DNA of 64,000 nucleotides from an uncultured Eubacterium sp. (GCA_910583555.1 CAJTXO010000007.1:1-64000); one strand, 5' to 3'; positions 8,999-18,171 are shown, numbered from the stretch's first letter. The notes: generated from the sequence alone by a model not told the origin. Translations and numbers: made by a program.

Positions 8999-10023
8999 TC
9001 CTCTTTAGATGTTACGGTTAGATGTGTAATACATGTAACAATGCCGCTTATGATTATGAGCATATAATAACTGATCCCCCGGCTCATAAGCATACCGGAC
9101 AAAGTCAGTGCCGTGCCGCCGAAGATCGGAGAGAAGATCTGTAAAAACAGTCGCTCACTGATCCCCATTCCGCCCGGCAGCGGCAGCATATCGACGGAAA
9201 CCGAGATCGCCGCCTGCAGAAGCGTCACCGTCACGGCGGATAATCCGCTCAGGCCGAAACTCCGGTACACAACGTAGGTCACGAGAAACAGCAGGATACG
9301 CTGCGCGAACGTGATCAGCGTCGTATTTACGATCACAAGTTTATTCTCTTTCAGGAACACAGAAGCGCGCTTATAATTGTCCATCGAGGCCTCGAGCCGT
9401 TCCATCCGGTTATTTTTGTTTTTCATGATGTGGAGTTTCTGCAGCAGCAAAAACCCCTTTACGATAAGGTATTTCGCCGTGTCTGGCAAAAATACGAGAA
9501 AACTCATAAAAATTACGCAAAATACATTGAGTCCAAGCCCGAGGTACAGATAAAACTGCGCTTCCCGCGTGAGTGTCTGCACGAGTCCCTGCCCGAAAGC
9601 GGCCAGTCCGAGACCGATAAATACGAGTACGAATTTGTACTCGATCGTCACGAGCATGAGGACGATCGTGGCGGTCGGGATGTCGATGCCCTGCTTCTTC
9701 ATATAATAAATCTGCGCTGGCTGCCCGCCGGTCGCCGAGGGCGTGATGCAGCTAAAGAAAAAGCCGACAAACGAATAGCGTATGCAGTTGAAAAGCGGTG
9801 CTTTTATCTTAACGGCGTGGAGCAGATATTTAATGATCACAGACTCCCCGCACACGTAACAGACCACGAGTACAAGTCCGATCAGGATATATCCAACCGG
9901 CACGCTCCGCAGCGTCTCAATGATCGGTCCCAGATCCTGATCCCGGAAGATCAGCCACAGGGTCAGCACGAAAAGTAATAATAAGAAAGCAATATTGAGC
10001 ACATTTTTTTTCAGCTTAGTCAA
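8995..10023 (-). CDS. LPG synthase TM/flippase-like membrane protein (UPF0104)
   Basis: 342 residues with about eight predicted membrane helices. It matches the membrane domain of MprF-like proteins (lysylphosphatidylglycerol synthase TM region, TIGR00374-like): SCITPSATGGQPAQIYYM and DMLPLPGGMGISERL are typical. There is no aminoacyl-transferase domain, so it is more likely a lipid translocase or accessory membrane protein. It lies in the phospholipid operon and overlaps both neighbours by a few bases, suggesting it acts on products of pssA/psd; that is inference. Confidence 0.85.
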   Translation of the reverse strand: MTKLKKNVLNIAFLLLLFVLTLWLIFRDQDLGPIIETLRSVPVGYILIGLVLVVCYVCGESVIIKYLLHAVKIKAPLFNCIRYSFVGFFFSCITPSATGGQPAQIYYMKKQGIDIPTATIVLMLVTIEYKFVLVFIGLGLAAFGQGLVQTLTREAQFYLYLGLGLNVFCVIFMSFLVFLPDTAKYLIVKGFLLLQKLHIMKNKNNRMERLEASMDNYKRASVFLKENKLVIVNTTLITFAQRILLFLVTYVVYRSFGLSGLSAVTVTLLQAAISVSVDMLPLPGGMGISERLFLQIFSPIFGGTALTLSGMLMSRGISYYMLIIISGIVTCITHLTVTSKEE

Positions 10024-10741
10024 TGATCTTCTCCTTGTTTAAAAAACCAAGTTTGCGGTTGATGCTGTCAATAAAAGTTTGAATATACTGATACGCGCGT
10101 ATGCGTTTGTTTACCGCGTATAAAATTTCCGCCAGAAGAAGTCCGGCAACGGCGTCCACGATATAGTGCTGTTTGGTCGTCTGGGTGGAGATGACGACCA
10201 GCAGCGCGAAAACGCAGGAAAATCCCCGGTACCAGGCGGGCACTTTTTGATTGCCCCGGATTCCGATGTAGCACATCCAGCTGACGAGACAGTGGATGGA
10301 AGGAAATAGGTTGGCGGGCTGGTCGATCGCGTATAAAAAGCGAAGGAGCGTGTCCGCGAACGTATCACCGACCACTTCCGGCCGTACGTTGGTCGTCGGC
10401 AGCAGGAAAAAGAAGAAGCCGCAGACGATCCGCGACATCATGTCGGTCGTCACGAACTGATAGAATCTGGCCGGCTCATCCTCATAGATCCGCGCCACCA
10501 TGATATAATTGACGATCCAGAACAGATAACAGCCAAAATAAATATACATCCACCACGGCACGAGCGGCACCATGCGGTCAAGATCGGTCGTCAGGTCATA
10601 GTGTTTCCACTCGGCACATATACTCATAGCACCACTGTAGACCAGCATGTTAAGGGCAAAACAGCACAAAAGCGGTATGATTCCGTACAAGGGTATAAAT
10701 TTTTTGATGAATAGCCTGCATTTTTTTATAAACGTTTGCAT
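10016..10741 (-). CDS. PAP2-superfamily membrane phosphatase/phosphotransferase
   Basis: 241 residues with six membrane helices. The C-terminal PAP2 motifs PSIHCLVSW and QTTKQHYIVDAVAG contain the two catalytic His. The usual K-x6-RP motif is not clear, as in the PAP2_C / inositol-phosphorylceramide-synthase-like subgroup. It probably dephosphorylates or transfers lipid head groups. It is the first gene of the phospholipid operon, transcribed from a promoter that mirrors that of uppP. Confidence 0.85.
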   Translation of the reverse strand: MQTFIKKCRLFIKKFIPLYGIIPLLCCFALNMLVYSGAMSICAEWKHYDLTTDLDRMVPLVPWWMYIYFGCYLFWIVNYIMVARIYEDEPARFYQFVTTDMMSRIVCGFFFFLLPTTNVRPEVVGDTFADTLLRFLYAIDQPANLFPSIHCLVSWMCYIGIRGNQKVPAWYRGFSCVFALLVVISTQTTKQHYIVDAVAGLLLAEILYAVNKRIRAYQYIQTFIDSINRKLGFLNKEKIID

Positions 10742-10781
10742 CGTTGGTATTCTCCAATAGTAGTTTTTTGCGCTAGCACTT

Positions 10782-10860
10782 ATTTTATCATACTAAAAAG
10801 TTTTTTGCAATAAATATCGAAGGCAACTTGTGCGGAACAAAAAATTATGATAAAATAAGT
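10782..10860. promoter_or_regulatory. Mirror-image divergent promoters, PAP2 operon and uppP
   Basis: ACTTATTTTATCATA (10778-10792) and TATGATAAAATAAGT (10846-10860) are perfect 15-base inverted copies. Each supplies a TAAAAT -10. Leftward: TTGCAA (10805-10810), 17-base spacer, TAAAAT. Rightward: TTGTGC, 17-base spacer, TAAAAT. The symmetry suggests coordinated expression of the two envelope operons. Confidence 0.6.
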
Positions 10861-10910
10861 CCTGAAAACGTGCTGAAAATTTTAACAGGCAGATAGAGAG
10901 GAAACAGGAT

Positions 10911-11771
10911 ATGGGAATTTTTGATGTTTTTGTGGCAGTAGTTTTGGGAATTGTAGAGGGGATCACAGAATGGCTTCCGGTCAGCAGTACCGGGCATATG
11001 ATCCTGGTGAACCAGTTTTTGAATTTTTCGAATGAAGATTTTTCGGAGATGTTTCTGGTCGTCGTGCAGCTGGGGGCGATCATGGCAGTCGTCCTTCTGT
11101 TCTGGAAGAAAATATTTCCGTTCAACTTTCATCCCGCTCAGGGCGAAGGTGTCATAAAGCCGGATATCATGCAGATGTGGTTTAAGATCATCGTGGCGTG
11201 TATCCCGGCGGCGGTCGTTGGAGTATTGTTTGACGATGTGATCGACGAGATGTTTTACAATCAGATCGTCGTGGCTGGAGCACTCATTATATACGGCGTT
11301 ATGTTTATTCTCGTGGAAAACTGGAATAAGGGGAAAAAGCCGATGATCACGTCTGTCGCGGAGCTGAATTATCAGACGGTTATCATTATCGGTATTTTCC
11401 AGCTTCTGGCAGCGATCATCCCCGGTACGTCGAGATCGGGCGCGACGATCGTTGGAGCGCTGATCATCGGCGTATCCCGGGGAGTGGCAGCGGAGTTTAC
11501 GTTTTATCTGGCGATTCCGGTCATGTTCGGAGCCAGTATCCTGAAAGTCGTAAAAAGCATCATGAACGGGCTCAGTTACGGCCCGATGGAGATTACGACG
11601 CTAGTGGTCGGCATGTTTGTCGCATTTGTCGTATCACTGTTTGTCATCAAATTCCTCATGAGTTACATACGGAAACACGATTTTAAGGCGTTTGGATATT
11701 ACCGCATCGCGCTCGGGATCTTAGTGCTCTTGTATTTCGGTCTCAGCGGCGCCGCTCCGCTCCCGTCGTAA
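10911..11771 (+). CDS. uppP: Undecaprenyl-diphosphatase
   Basis: 286 residues, polytopic membrane protein of the BacA/UppP family. It recycles the undecaprenyl carrier by removing a phosphate, and its overproduction gives bacitracin resistance. The two signatures are clear: EGITEWLPVSSTGH near the N-terminus and PGTSRSGATI at about residues 170-180. It is a single gene with its own promoter, divergent from the PAP2 operon. Confidence 0.96.
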   Translation: MGIFDVFVAVVLGIVEGITEWLPVSSTGHMILVNQFLNFSNEDFSEMFLVVVQLGAIMAVVLLFWKKIFPFNFHPAQGEGVIKPDIMQMWFKIIVACIPAAVVGVLFDDVIDEMFYNQIVVAGALIIYGVMFILVENWNKGKKPMITSVAELNYQTVIIIGIFQLLAAIIPGTSRSGATIVGALIIGVSRGVAAEFTFYLAIPVMFGASILKVVKSIMNGLSYGPMEITTLVVGMFVAFVVSLFVIKFLMSYIRKHDFKAFGYYRIALGILVLLYFGLSGAAPLPS

Positions 11772-11789
11772 AAAAAGCGTTGTGAAAAA

Positions 11790-12365
11790 CTATGAGAGCT
11801 GCGGCAGCCCGAGATAGTTTAAAAGACCTACATAGATGCCGTACGCGAACTGGTACTGCATCGTAGTGAGGAGCAGAAAATCTTCATAATTTGTTATATA
11901 AGCAAGTTCAACAAGGACGGCGGGCATCTGTGTCCGCCGCAGAACGTACAATGACGGCCTTACATAAGTGCCGTTATTTTTTGTGCCCACGCGGCGCACG
12001 ATTTCTTTGACGATTTCCGTCCCCAGATTATAGGAAGGGCTCCCCTCGGCGTAGACGTACGACTCAGTTCCGTTGATCGAAGGATTTACGTTGGCGTTTA
12101 CGTGGATGCTGATAAAATAATCGGCGCCCCACGTATTTGCCATGTCCACCCGCTCGCGCAGACTGGAACTATTGTCATAACCGAGGATCTCGGTCGGATT
12201 CTGTCTGGATGTCGCCACTTCGAAGCGGTAATCGGCGGCCAGTATGTCCGCGAGATAGGCGCCGACGATGTATGTGATATCCTGCTCCCTCGCGCCAAAA
12301 CCTTCCGCTCCCGCATTAAAGCCATACGGATTATGGCCCTGATCAACAAAAATTTTGATTGCCAT
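11790..12365 (-). CDS. N-acetylmuramoyl-L-alanine amidase (amidase_3)
   Basis: 191 residues. The Zn-binding pattern of the amidase_3 family is present: VDQGHNP (His), an acidic residue in the Arg-rich middle, ISIHVNA (His) and the late VELAYITN (Glu). It cuts the amide bond between MurNAc and the stem peptide. No signal peptide is visible, which fits spore or mother-cell amidases or a phage-type exit. The ATG at 12365 has AGAGGAT upstream; 28 more in-frame codons upstream lack a ribosome site. Confidence 0.9.
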   Translation of the reverse strand: MAIKIFVDQGHNPYGFNAGAEGFGAREQDITYIVGAYLADILAADYRFEVATSRQNPTEILGYDNSSSLRERVDMANTWGADYFISIHVNANVNPSINGTESYVYAEGSPSYNLGTEIVKEIVRRVGTKNNGTYVRPSLYVLRRTQMPAVLVELAYITNYEDFLLLTTMQYQFAYGIYVGLLNYLGLPQLS

Positions 12366-12514
12366 ATGGATCCTCTCGCATTTTTTATTTCCATTATATG
12401 AGAATGGGTGGCAAAAGGTTATGTTTTTTTGCGGAAAAATGGCGTGCATAAAAAAACGAGCGCTGGGAAATAGTAGGTGTAAAACAGCATGTTCAGCAAA
12501 ATGGAGGAACTCAG

Positions 12515-13144
12515 ATGGAAGATATACTATATGTGAAAGTAGAGCAGAATATTCCGGTCACGAAACGCGAACTGACACTGAAAGACGTTGCCACCCTTTA
12601 CAGCGTCAATAAATCCATGGTGCAGAAACTGGAAAAGGAACCGTTTTACACGATTCCGAAGGACGGACAGAAACTTACGATGTTCACGATAACAAAAGTG
12701 TACGAGACCATTCATAAGCTTTACCCGCAGATCACGATCGAAAATCTGGGGGAACTTGATTTTATCGTGGAATATGAAGAGGGAAAGAAACCTCCGAAAG
12801 CATGGGAATACGTGAAAGTGGTGCTGGTCACTGCGGTCGTGTTTTTTGGAGCGGCCTTTACGATCATGACGTTTAATGAGGATGTCAATGTATCCGGAGT
12901 GTTTGAGAAGATTTATCAGATCGTGACGGGCGGGGCCAAAACAGGAGGCGGCATATTGGAACTATCGTACGCCATCGGCATGCCGATCGGGATCATCGTG
13001 TTCTACAACCATTTTAAGAGACGGGACATCAAAAACGATCCGACGCCGATCCAGATCGAGATGAGGACGTACGAGGAACAGATGAATAAGGCGATGTTGA
13101 AATCGTCCGCGAGGGAGGGAAAGACGATTGACGTTAATGGATAA
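12515..13144 (+). CDS. spoVAA: Stage V sporulation protein AA
   Basis: 209 residues. It has an N-terminal soluble part (VTLKDV-like SpoVAA_N pattern, here LTLKDVATLYS) and two membrane helices at about 105-125 and 148-165. SpoVA proteins form the channel that moves dipicolinic acid into the forespore and out on germination. GGAGG lies 8 bases upstream. A GCATA-type box followed by AATAGTA upstream (about 12447-12475) could be a forespore sigma promoter, but this is weak. It is coupled to spoVAB by a 17-base overlap. Confidence 0.88.
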   Translation: MEDILYVKVEQNIPVTKRELTLKDVATLYSVNKSMVQKLEKEPFYTIPKDGQKLTMFTITKVYETIHKLYPQITIENLGELDFIVEYEEGKKPPKAWEYVKVVLVTAVVFFGAAFTIMTFNEDVNVSGVFEKIYQIVTGGAKTGGGILELSYAIGMPIGIIVFYNHFKRRDIKNDPTPIQIEMRTYEEQMNKAMLKSSAREGKTIDVNG

Positions 13145-13541
13145 TATCGTGCTCTGCTTTTTCGGCCTGAGTTTCGGGATGACAGTATCGGCCGGCGTGT
13201 TTGCTTTTATCACGATGCTGGACATCATCCCCCGGCTGGCGCAGCGGACGGGGACGGCGGCGCATCTGTACGGGTATGAGGTGGCCATCATCCTCGGCGG
13301 AACAGCCGGAAACATCGCGATCCTGTTTGCCGAGCACCTGCCGGTCATGCAGATCGGCATGGGCGTGTTCGGGCTGTGTGCCGGCGTATTCGTCGGCTGT
13401 CTGTCGATGGCGCTGGCCGAGAGCCTGCGTGTGATCCCGATTTTTGTGCACCGCCTGAAAATGCGGCAGGGCCTTCCCGTCATACTGATCGCCTTCGCGG
13501 CGGGAAAGCTGATCGGGACGATCATTCAGTACTTTTTTTAA
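13128..13541 (+). CDS. spoVAB: Stage V sporulation protein AB
   Basis: 137 residues with four hydrophobic helices. The sequence GMTVSAGVFAFITMLDIIPRL and the second-helix LYGYEVAIILGG match SpoVAB. A TTG start at 13128 sits 9 bases after GGGAGGG and inside spoVAA; the first ATG is three codons later. It is a membrane component of the dipicolinate channel operon. Confidence 0.85.
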   Translation: MTLMDNIVLCFFGLSFGMTVSAGVFAFITMLDIIPRLAQRTGTAAHLYGYEVAIILGGTAGNIAILFAEHLPVMQIGMGVFGLCAGVFVGCLSMALAESLRVIPIFVHRLKMRQGLPVILIAFAAGKLIGTIIQYFF

Positions 13542-13582
13542 CAAGGATGCAAAAAAAGAATTTTGCAGAAATGAGGTAAATT

Positions 13583-14083
13583 ATGAATAGTCAGAAAACG
13601 GACATCAACGAAGTGATCTATGAAAGCGCGCAGGAGGAGAGGAACAATAAGTACAATGATTACGTAGATGAAAATACGCCCAAAGTGAGCTGGATGATGA
13701 ACCTGTGCAAGGCGTTTCTCGTCGGGGGGATCATCTGTGTGCTCGGACAGGGACTGATCAGCCTGTATATGTATCTGGGTCTCGATAAGGAAACGGCGGC
13801 CTTGTATAATACATTGTCCCTTATTTTCTTAAGCGTGCTGCTGACGGGCATGAATATTTATCCGAAGATCGCGAATTTCGCCGGCGCGGGAACGCTCGTT
13901 CCGATCACTGGGTTTGCAAACAGCGTGGCGGCGCCGGCGATCGAGTTTAAAAAAGAGGGCTGGGTGTTCGGCGTCGGATGTAAGATCTTCACGATCGCCG
14001 GGCCGGTCATTTTATACGGCGTGGTGACGAGCTGGCTGCTGGGGCTCATTTACTGGATCGGAAAATGGCTGGGATGGTTCTAA
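13583..14083 (+). CDS. spoVAC: Stage V sporulation protein AC
   Basis: 166 residues, SpoVAC/SpoVAEB family. FLVGGIICVLGQGLISLY, GAGTLVPITGFANSVAAPAI and the closing hydrophobic helix are typical. SpoVAC is thought to be the mechanosensitive pore of the dipicolinate channel. spoVAD and spoVAE, which normally come next, are absent here: the next gene is an unrelated surface protein with its own promoter. Confidence 0.92.
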   Translation: MNSQKTDINEVIYESAQEERNNKYNDYVDENTPKVSWMMNLCKAFLVGGIICVLGQGLISLYMYLGLDKETAALYNTLSLIFLSVLLTGMNIYPKIANFAGAGTLVPITGFANSVAAPAIEFKKEGWVFGVGCKIFTIAGPVILYGVVTSWLLGLIYWIGKWLGWF

Positions 14084-14089
14084 AAAGTA

Positions 14090-14117
14090 TAAATTTTTTG
14101 CGCCGGTCTGCCGATAT
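14090..14117 (+). promoter_or_regulatory. Sigma-28 (SigD)-like promoter
   Basis: TAAA (14090-14093), 16 bases, then GCCGATAT (14110-14117). This is very close to the flagellar/autolysin sigma-28 consensus TAAA-N15-GCCGATAA. It lies 91 bases before the start of the large surface protein and suggests that gene belongs to a motility-type regulon. Confidence 0.6.
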
Positions 14118-14207
14118 AATATCTATAGTATGTAGAAAATGCTTTGGGGAAGGAACCCCATGATCCAGGAAATAGATATTATTTATGGAAGAAAGGCTGG
14201 GAAGCAT

Positions 14208-17200
14208 ATGGAAAAGATCATAAGGAAAAAGATTCATGTTATAGCCGGACTGTCCCTGATCGCGGCGGGACTGGCAGTTGGTGCCGCCCAAGGCGGGGAG
14301 ATCCAGGCAAAAAAGAAAGTGCTGCCGAAGAAGATCCGGATATCGGGTACGGCAGAGTCCTCGGCGTTCAGCATGTCTATTGGCGATTCGAAGAAAATCG
14401 GGTACTCCGTTACTCCGTCGAAAGCGGCGAATAAAAAAGTGACATTTTCTTCTTCGAATAAAAAAGTGGCGAAGGTTTCTGCGAAGGGGATCATAAGGGG
14501 ACTGAAGGAAGGAAAGGTTACCGTTACGATCCGCTCGAAGGCGAAAAAGTCAGTAAAAGCAAAAATGAAAGTGCGTGTGGAGAAAAAGGACGCGGCAGCC
14601 AGTACGGCCGATACGGTTTCCTACGCCGCGCCGCCGCTCCTGTTTGCGCCGGCCGGGGATCCTATTTTAGAGCCGTTTCCTTCTGCCGCGCCGAAACCGG
14701 ATGATATACTTGCATCCGTGACTACAGGGGCGACAGGATTGTCCCTGGCGGATGAAGAGGGAAATCCGATCGATGAAGGCGGTGTCGTGGAGATCGCTGC
14801 CGGCGAGAGTATGCGGCTGAAAGCGGTACTCACTCCTGTGACAGCGACAGATAAAGTGTCATGGGCCAACGATTTTCTGGGCGGGATCAATGTATTCCAG
14901 AATGGACTTGTGCTGGTGACGGAAGATACGCCGGTCGGAACTACTGCGAAGATCACGGCGACCTGCCGTGGATTGAGGGCGACCTGCCGGATCACGGTCG
15001 TAAACGGACCGTGTGAGCACGAGTGGGGGGAATGGCTCGTCACGTCAGAACCTACCTGTATCATGGAAGGTATTGAGACATCTACCTGCAGCAAGTGCAG
15101 TAAGAAAAGGGAGAGACCGGTAGCGGCGCTGGGGCACAATTACCAGAAAAAGACGCCTGCGGTCAAAGAACCGACGTGTACAGAAGTCGGAGAGGTGGAT
15201 TATGAGTGCGACCGCGCGGGTTGCGGCGCGACAAAGCGGGAGATCGTGAAGGCAAACGGCCACACATGGTCCGTGCCCGGTGAAGTTGTGGAAGAGCCGA
15301 CCTGTGCGAGAAAAGGAAAGATGAAGTATACGTGTACGGTGGAAGGGTGTGACGGTGAAAAGACGGAGCCGATCGACGCCCTCGGACATACATGGGATGA
15401 AGGTGAGATCACGAAAAGTCCTACCTGTGTCTCAACCGGAGTGAAATTGTACCACTGCACCGTAGACGGCTGTACCGGGACGAAAACGGAAAATCTCGAG
15501 GCAACCGGACATACATGGAACTATGGGGAGATTACGGCTGAGCCGACGTGTGTTCTCGGAGGAAAACGTATTTCAGTCTGTCTGACATGTTCTTCAAAAA
15601 GAACGGTGACGATACCGGCCACCGGCCACGATTGGGAAGTGAAGATCGTGGAATCGACGTGTACCGAGCGCGGAACCGAGACGTCCACCTGTAAGATCTG
15701 TAAAGAAGTGCGAACAAAGACACTGGCGCTGAAAGATCACGAGCTTGAAGACGATTACCGCGTTGATCTGCCGGCATCTTGTACGGAAGTCGGAAAGAAA
15801 TCGAAACACTGTAAGAACTGTACATACCGTGCCGATATCCGCAATATCCCGTCGTTGGGGCATTTATACCATGACGGTTCAGATGGCGGCGTGGACGAAG
15901 GGGTGATCGATCCCAAGCCGACCTGTGTGATGCCTGGCTGGAAGACATATACTTGTCAGCGTGTGCTTCTGGATACGGATGGAAAAGAACTTGTCGACAC
16001 AGATGGAAAACCGCTTCTCTGCGGCAAGAAAAAGACGTTATTGGAACCGTCGCTGGGGCATGACTGGACGAAAGGCGCCGACGGAAAAGATGCCTATACG
16101 GAAGACGAGGCGCCGACATGTACGAAGAACGGAATGAAATCCGTGCACTGTGAGCGGGATGGCTGTAGGGCGACAAAAAATGAGAGTTCGATCCCGCCTC
16201 TCGGGCATGACTGGGATGAAGATACGGCGGTGATCGAGGAGCCGTCCTGTACAGAAGAGGGAACGAAGACCATGACATGTAAGCGGGAGCTTACCGGATC
16301 GGACGGGACGAAATATACGTGCGGCACAAAGAAGATTGATATCCTCGAGCCGACCGGACATAACTTCGATACTGCCTGGACGACGGATCTGGAGCCGAAA
16401 TGTTCCGAGCCGGGCCGGAAGTCCAAACACTGTCTGAATAAACGGAAGAAAGCGGACGGCACGGAAGTGGCCTGCTCCACACAGGATGAGATCACGCTGA
16501 TACAGCCCAAAGGTCATACGTGGAGCGCGTGGAGTACGACGGTGGCTGCTTCGCACGGTAAAGCGGGACAGCAGAAGCGGACGTGCGGCGTCTGCGCGGA
16601 TGTCCAGAACCGCTCGCTGGCAGACGGGCATCATTTTGACGACAGCGGCAAATGCTCCGGCTGTTCTGAAACAATCTCGACCGTTAAAACGACCTATGAC
16701 GATTGGGAATATGTGCTGAATGAAACTGAAGGCACCGTTTTATTGAAAAAATATATCGGCACAAAAGAAAATATACTGATCCCGGCGAAAATGAAAGTGA
16801 AACGGGATGATGGGACGATGACAGGCGATATGTCCTGTAAATTTGCCGGCGGATACGAGAGGCGCACAAAGTCCGGGGTATTCGCTTCCAATAATAGGTG
16901 TAAAGTAAAAGCGGTCAGCTTTGAGGACAGCGTTCAGATCACCGATATGAAAAATATGTTTTACGGCTGTACGGATCTGGTCGCAGTGCTCCATATACCG
17001 GGAAAAGTGACGAATATGCTTGGAACGTTTAAAGACTGTACGTCTTTGATCTCCGTCGGTTCCCTGCCGAAAGACATCACAGAGCTGCCGGAGACGTTTG
17101 ACGGCTGTACGAGTCTGGTGACAGCGCCGACGCTGCCGGAAAAGGTGACGAGTCTGTACGGGGCGTTTAAAGGTTGTACTTCACTGGCGGAGGCTCCTGA

Positions 17201-17567
17201 TCTGAGAAACCTGACGGAGTTGAAAAATCTGAGTTTTACATTCAGCGGTTGTACGAATCTCAGTCAGGCGCCGGCGCTGCCGGCCGCGCTGACGGAAATG
17301 ACAGATACATTCCGCGGCACATCGCTGTTCGAAGTGCCGGAAGATATCCCTGAGGGCGTGAAAAAGCTGACGACAACATTTTACGGATGCAGCGGGTTAG
17401 AATTTGTCAAGGATTCCGCGTTTGAGAATCTGCCGAAGACACTCGAGATCATGGAATATACGTTCAAGCGCTGTGAGAATCTGACTTACGCGCCGTTGAT
17501 CCCGAAAACGGTCGGCATCCAGGTAGATGTATTTGAAGAGTGCGACAAGAAGGTGGCTACGCCGTGA
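14208..17567 (+). CDS. Large secreted repeat protein: Ig-like (BIG2), Cys-pair repeats, BspA-like LRR
   Basis: 1119 residues. A signal sequence (about 1-28) is followed by two bacterial Ig-like (BIG2) regions (about 35-125 and 160-260). Next come about eleven repeats of some 40-60 residues with a T/S-C...C-x2-C pattern and LGH(T/D)W/N linkers (about 265-825), and finally BspA-like/DUF285-type repeats with GCTSL-GTF periodicity (about 860-1110). No LPxTG motif or membrane anchor ends the protein. The Cys pairs suggest metal-binding or disulfide-bonded adhesin modules. Start chosen at ATG 14208 (AAAGG upstream). It stands alone behind a sigma-28-like promoter and ends at a strong terminator. 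Function unknown; adhesion is the likeliest role. Confidence 0.75.
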   Translation: MEKIIRKKIHVIAGLSLIAAGLAVGAAQGGEIQAKKKVLPKKIRISGTAESSAFSMSIGDSKKIGYSVTPSKAANKKVTFSSSNKKVAKVSAKGIIRGLKEGKVTVTIRSKAKKSVKAKMKVRVEKKDAAASTADTVSYAAPPLLFAPAGDPILEPFPSAAPKPDDILASVTTGATGLSLADEEGNPIDEGGVVEIAAGESMRLKAVLTPVTATDKVSWANDFLGGINVFQNGLVLVTEDTPVGTTAKITATCRGLRATCRITVVNGPCEHEWGEWLVTSEPTCIMEGIETSTCSKCSKKRERPVAALGHNYQKKTPAVKEPTCTEVGEVDYECDRAGCGATKREIVKANGHTWSVPGEVVEEPTCARKGKMKYTCTVEGCDGEKTEPIDALGHTWDEGEITKSPTCVSTGVKLYHCTVDGCTGTKTENLEATGHTWNYGEITAEPTCVLGGKRISVCLTCSSKRTVTIPATGHDWEVKIVESTCTERGTETSTCKICKEVRTKTLALKDHELEDDYRVDLPASCTEVGKKSKHCKNCTYRADIRNIPSLGHLYHDGSDGGVDEGVIDPKPTCVMPGWKTYTCQRVLLDTDGKELVDTDGKPLLCGKKKTLLEPSLGHDWTKGADGKDAYTEDEAPTCTKNGMKSVHCERDGCRATKNESSIPPLGHDWDEDTAVIEEPSCTEEGTKTMTCKRELTGSDGTKYTCGTKKIDILEPTGHNFDTAWTTDLEPKCSEPGRKSKHCLNKRKKADGTEVACSTQDEITLIQPKGHTWSAWSTTVAASHGKAGQQKRTCGVCADVQNRSLADGHHFDDSGKCSGCSETISTVKTTYDDWEYVLNETEGTVLLKKYIGTKENILIPAKMKVKRDDGTMTGDMSCKFAGGYERRTKSGVFASNNRCKVKAVSFEDSVQITDMKNMFYGCTDLVAVLHIPGKVTNMLGTFKDCTSLISVGSLPKDITELPETFDGCTSLVTAPTLPEKVTSLYGAFKGCTSLAEAPDLRNLTELKNLSFTFSGCTNLSQAPALPAALTEMTDTFRGTSLFEVPEDIPEGVKKLTTTFYGCSGLEFVKDSAFENLPKTLEIMEYTFKRCENLTYAPLIPKTVGIQVDVFEECDKKVATP

Positions 17568-17697
17568 CAAGGTGACAGAAAAGTGGAGCGACCGCGCCGT
17601 AAGGAGAGGCCGCCCCACTGCACCGTGAGGAAAAGTGTACCCGCTCGTTTTATCAGGAGATTCGGGTTTGAGCGGAAAAATAGAAAACGAAAAATAA

Positions 17698-17743
17698 AAA
17701 CCGGCTGTATCAGCAAATAGAAGATTGCTGATACAGCCGGTTT
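17698..17743. terminator. Strong bidirectional terminator
   Basis: A perfect 19-base stem (AAACCGGCTGTATCAGCAA and its complement) encloses an 8-base loop. It lies between the convergent surface-protein and cold-shock genes, with A-rich and T-rich flanks. Confidence 0.85.
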
Positions 17744-17816
17744 CTTTGGTTACAACCATTTTGTAATGTTTAATTTTATATATGATTTATATAAGAAATT
17801 AGTCCATTAAATCCGA

Positions 17817-18014
17817 TCATAACTTGGTTACGTTTGCTGCCTGTGGGCCTTTCTCGCCATTCACAACCTCGAATTCAACTTCATCGCCTTCGTCCAGAAC
17901 TTTGAAACCGTCCATCTGTAATGCGGAAAAATGAACGAATACATCATTTCCAGTCTCGTCAGAAATAAAACCGAATCCTTTTTTTGCGTTAAACCATTTT
18001 ACTGTACCTTTCAT
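17817..18014 (-). CDS. Cold shock protein (CspA family)
   Basis: 65 residues, a single cold-shock domain. MKGTVKWFNAKKGFGFI (RNP1) and DVFVHFSAL (RNP2) are intact. It is a single-stranded RNA/DNA chaperone. AGGAGG sits 8 bases before the ATG; the frame continues upstream but without a ribosome site. Its long AT-rich leader is usual for cold-shock genes, whose mRNA structure responds to temperature. Confidence 0.96.
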   Translation of the reverse strand: MKGTVKWFNAKKGFGFISDETGNDVFVHFSALQMDGFKVLDEGDEVEFEVVNGEKGPQAANVTKL

Positions 18015-18052
18015 GTTGTTGCCTCCTAGAACTAAATAATTTATACAAATAA

Positions 18053-18081
18053 ACAATAACACAAATATATCCAAAAGTCAA
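18053..18081 (-). promoter_or_regulatory. Promoter of the cold shock gene
   Basis: Read leftward: TTGACT, 17 bases, TATTGT. The start codon is 38 bases downstream of the -10. Confidence 0.6.
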
Positions 18082-18097
18082 AGGGTTTTTTAAAAGC

Positions 18098-18126
18098 TTG
18101 AAATTTGTTTCAAAATGTAGTATCAT
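18098..18126 (+). promoter_or_regulatory. Promoter of asd
   Basis: TTGAAA (18098-18103), 17 bases, TATCAT (18121-18126). It is divergent from the cold-shock promoter, with 16 bases between the two -35 boxes. Confidence 0.6.
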
Positions 18127-18171
18127 TAAAAATGATTATGTGTACGAGAGAGCGAAGAAATGGAGGTAAGT

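Noticed and set aside
15532..16634. Long leftward frames opposite the repeat surface protein
   Set aside because: They arise from the biased codon pattern of the repeats on the other strand, lack ribosome sites and are Arg/Ser-rich nonsense.
14900..16700. CRISPR-like array in the repeat surface gene
   Set aside because: The spacing is irregular and the repeats are coding modules with Cys codons in frame, not identical DNA repeats.
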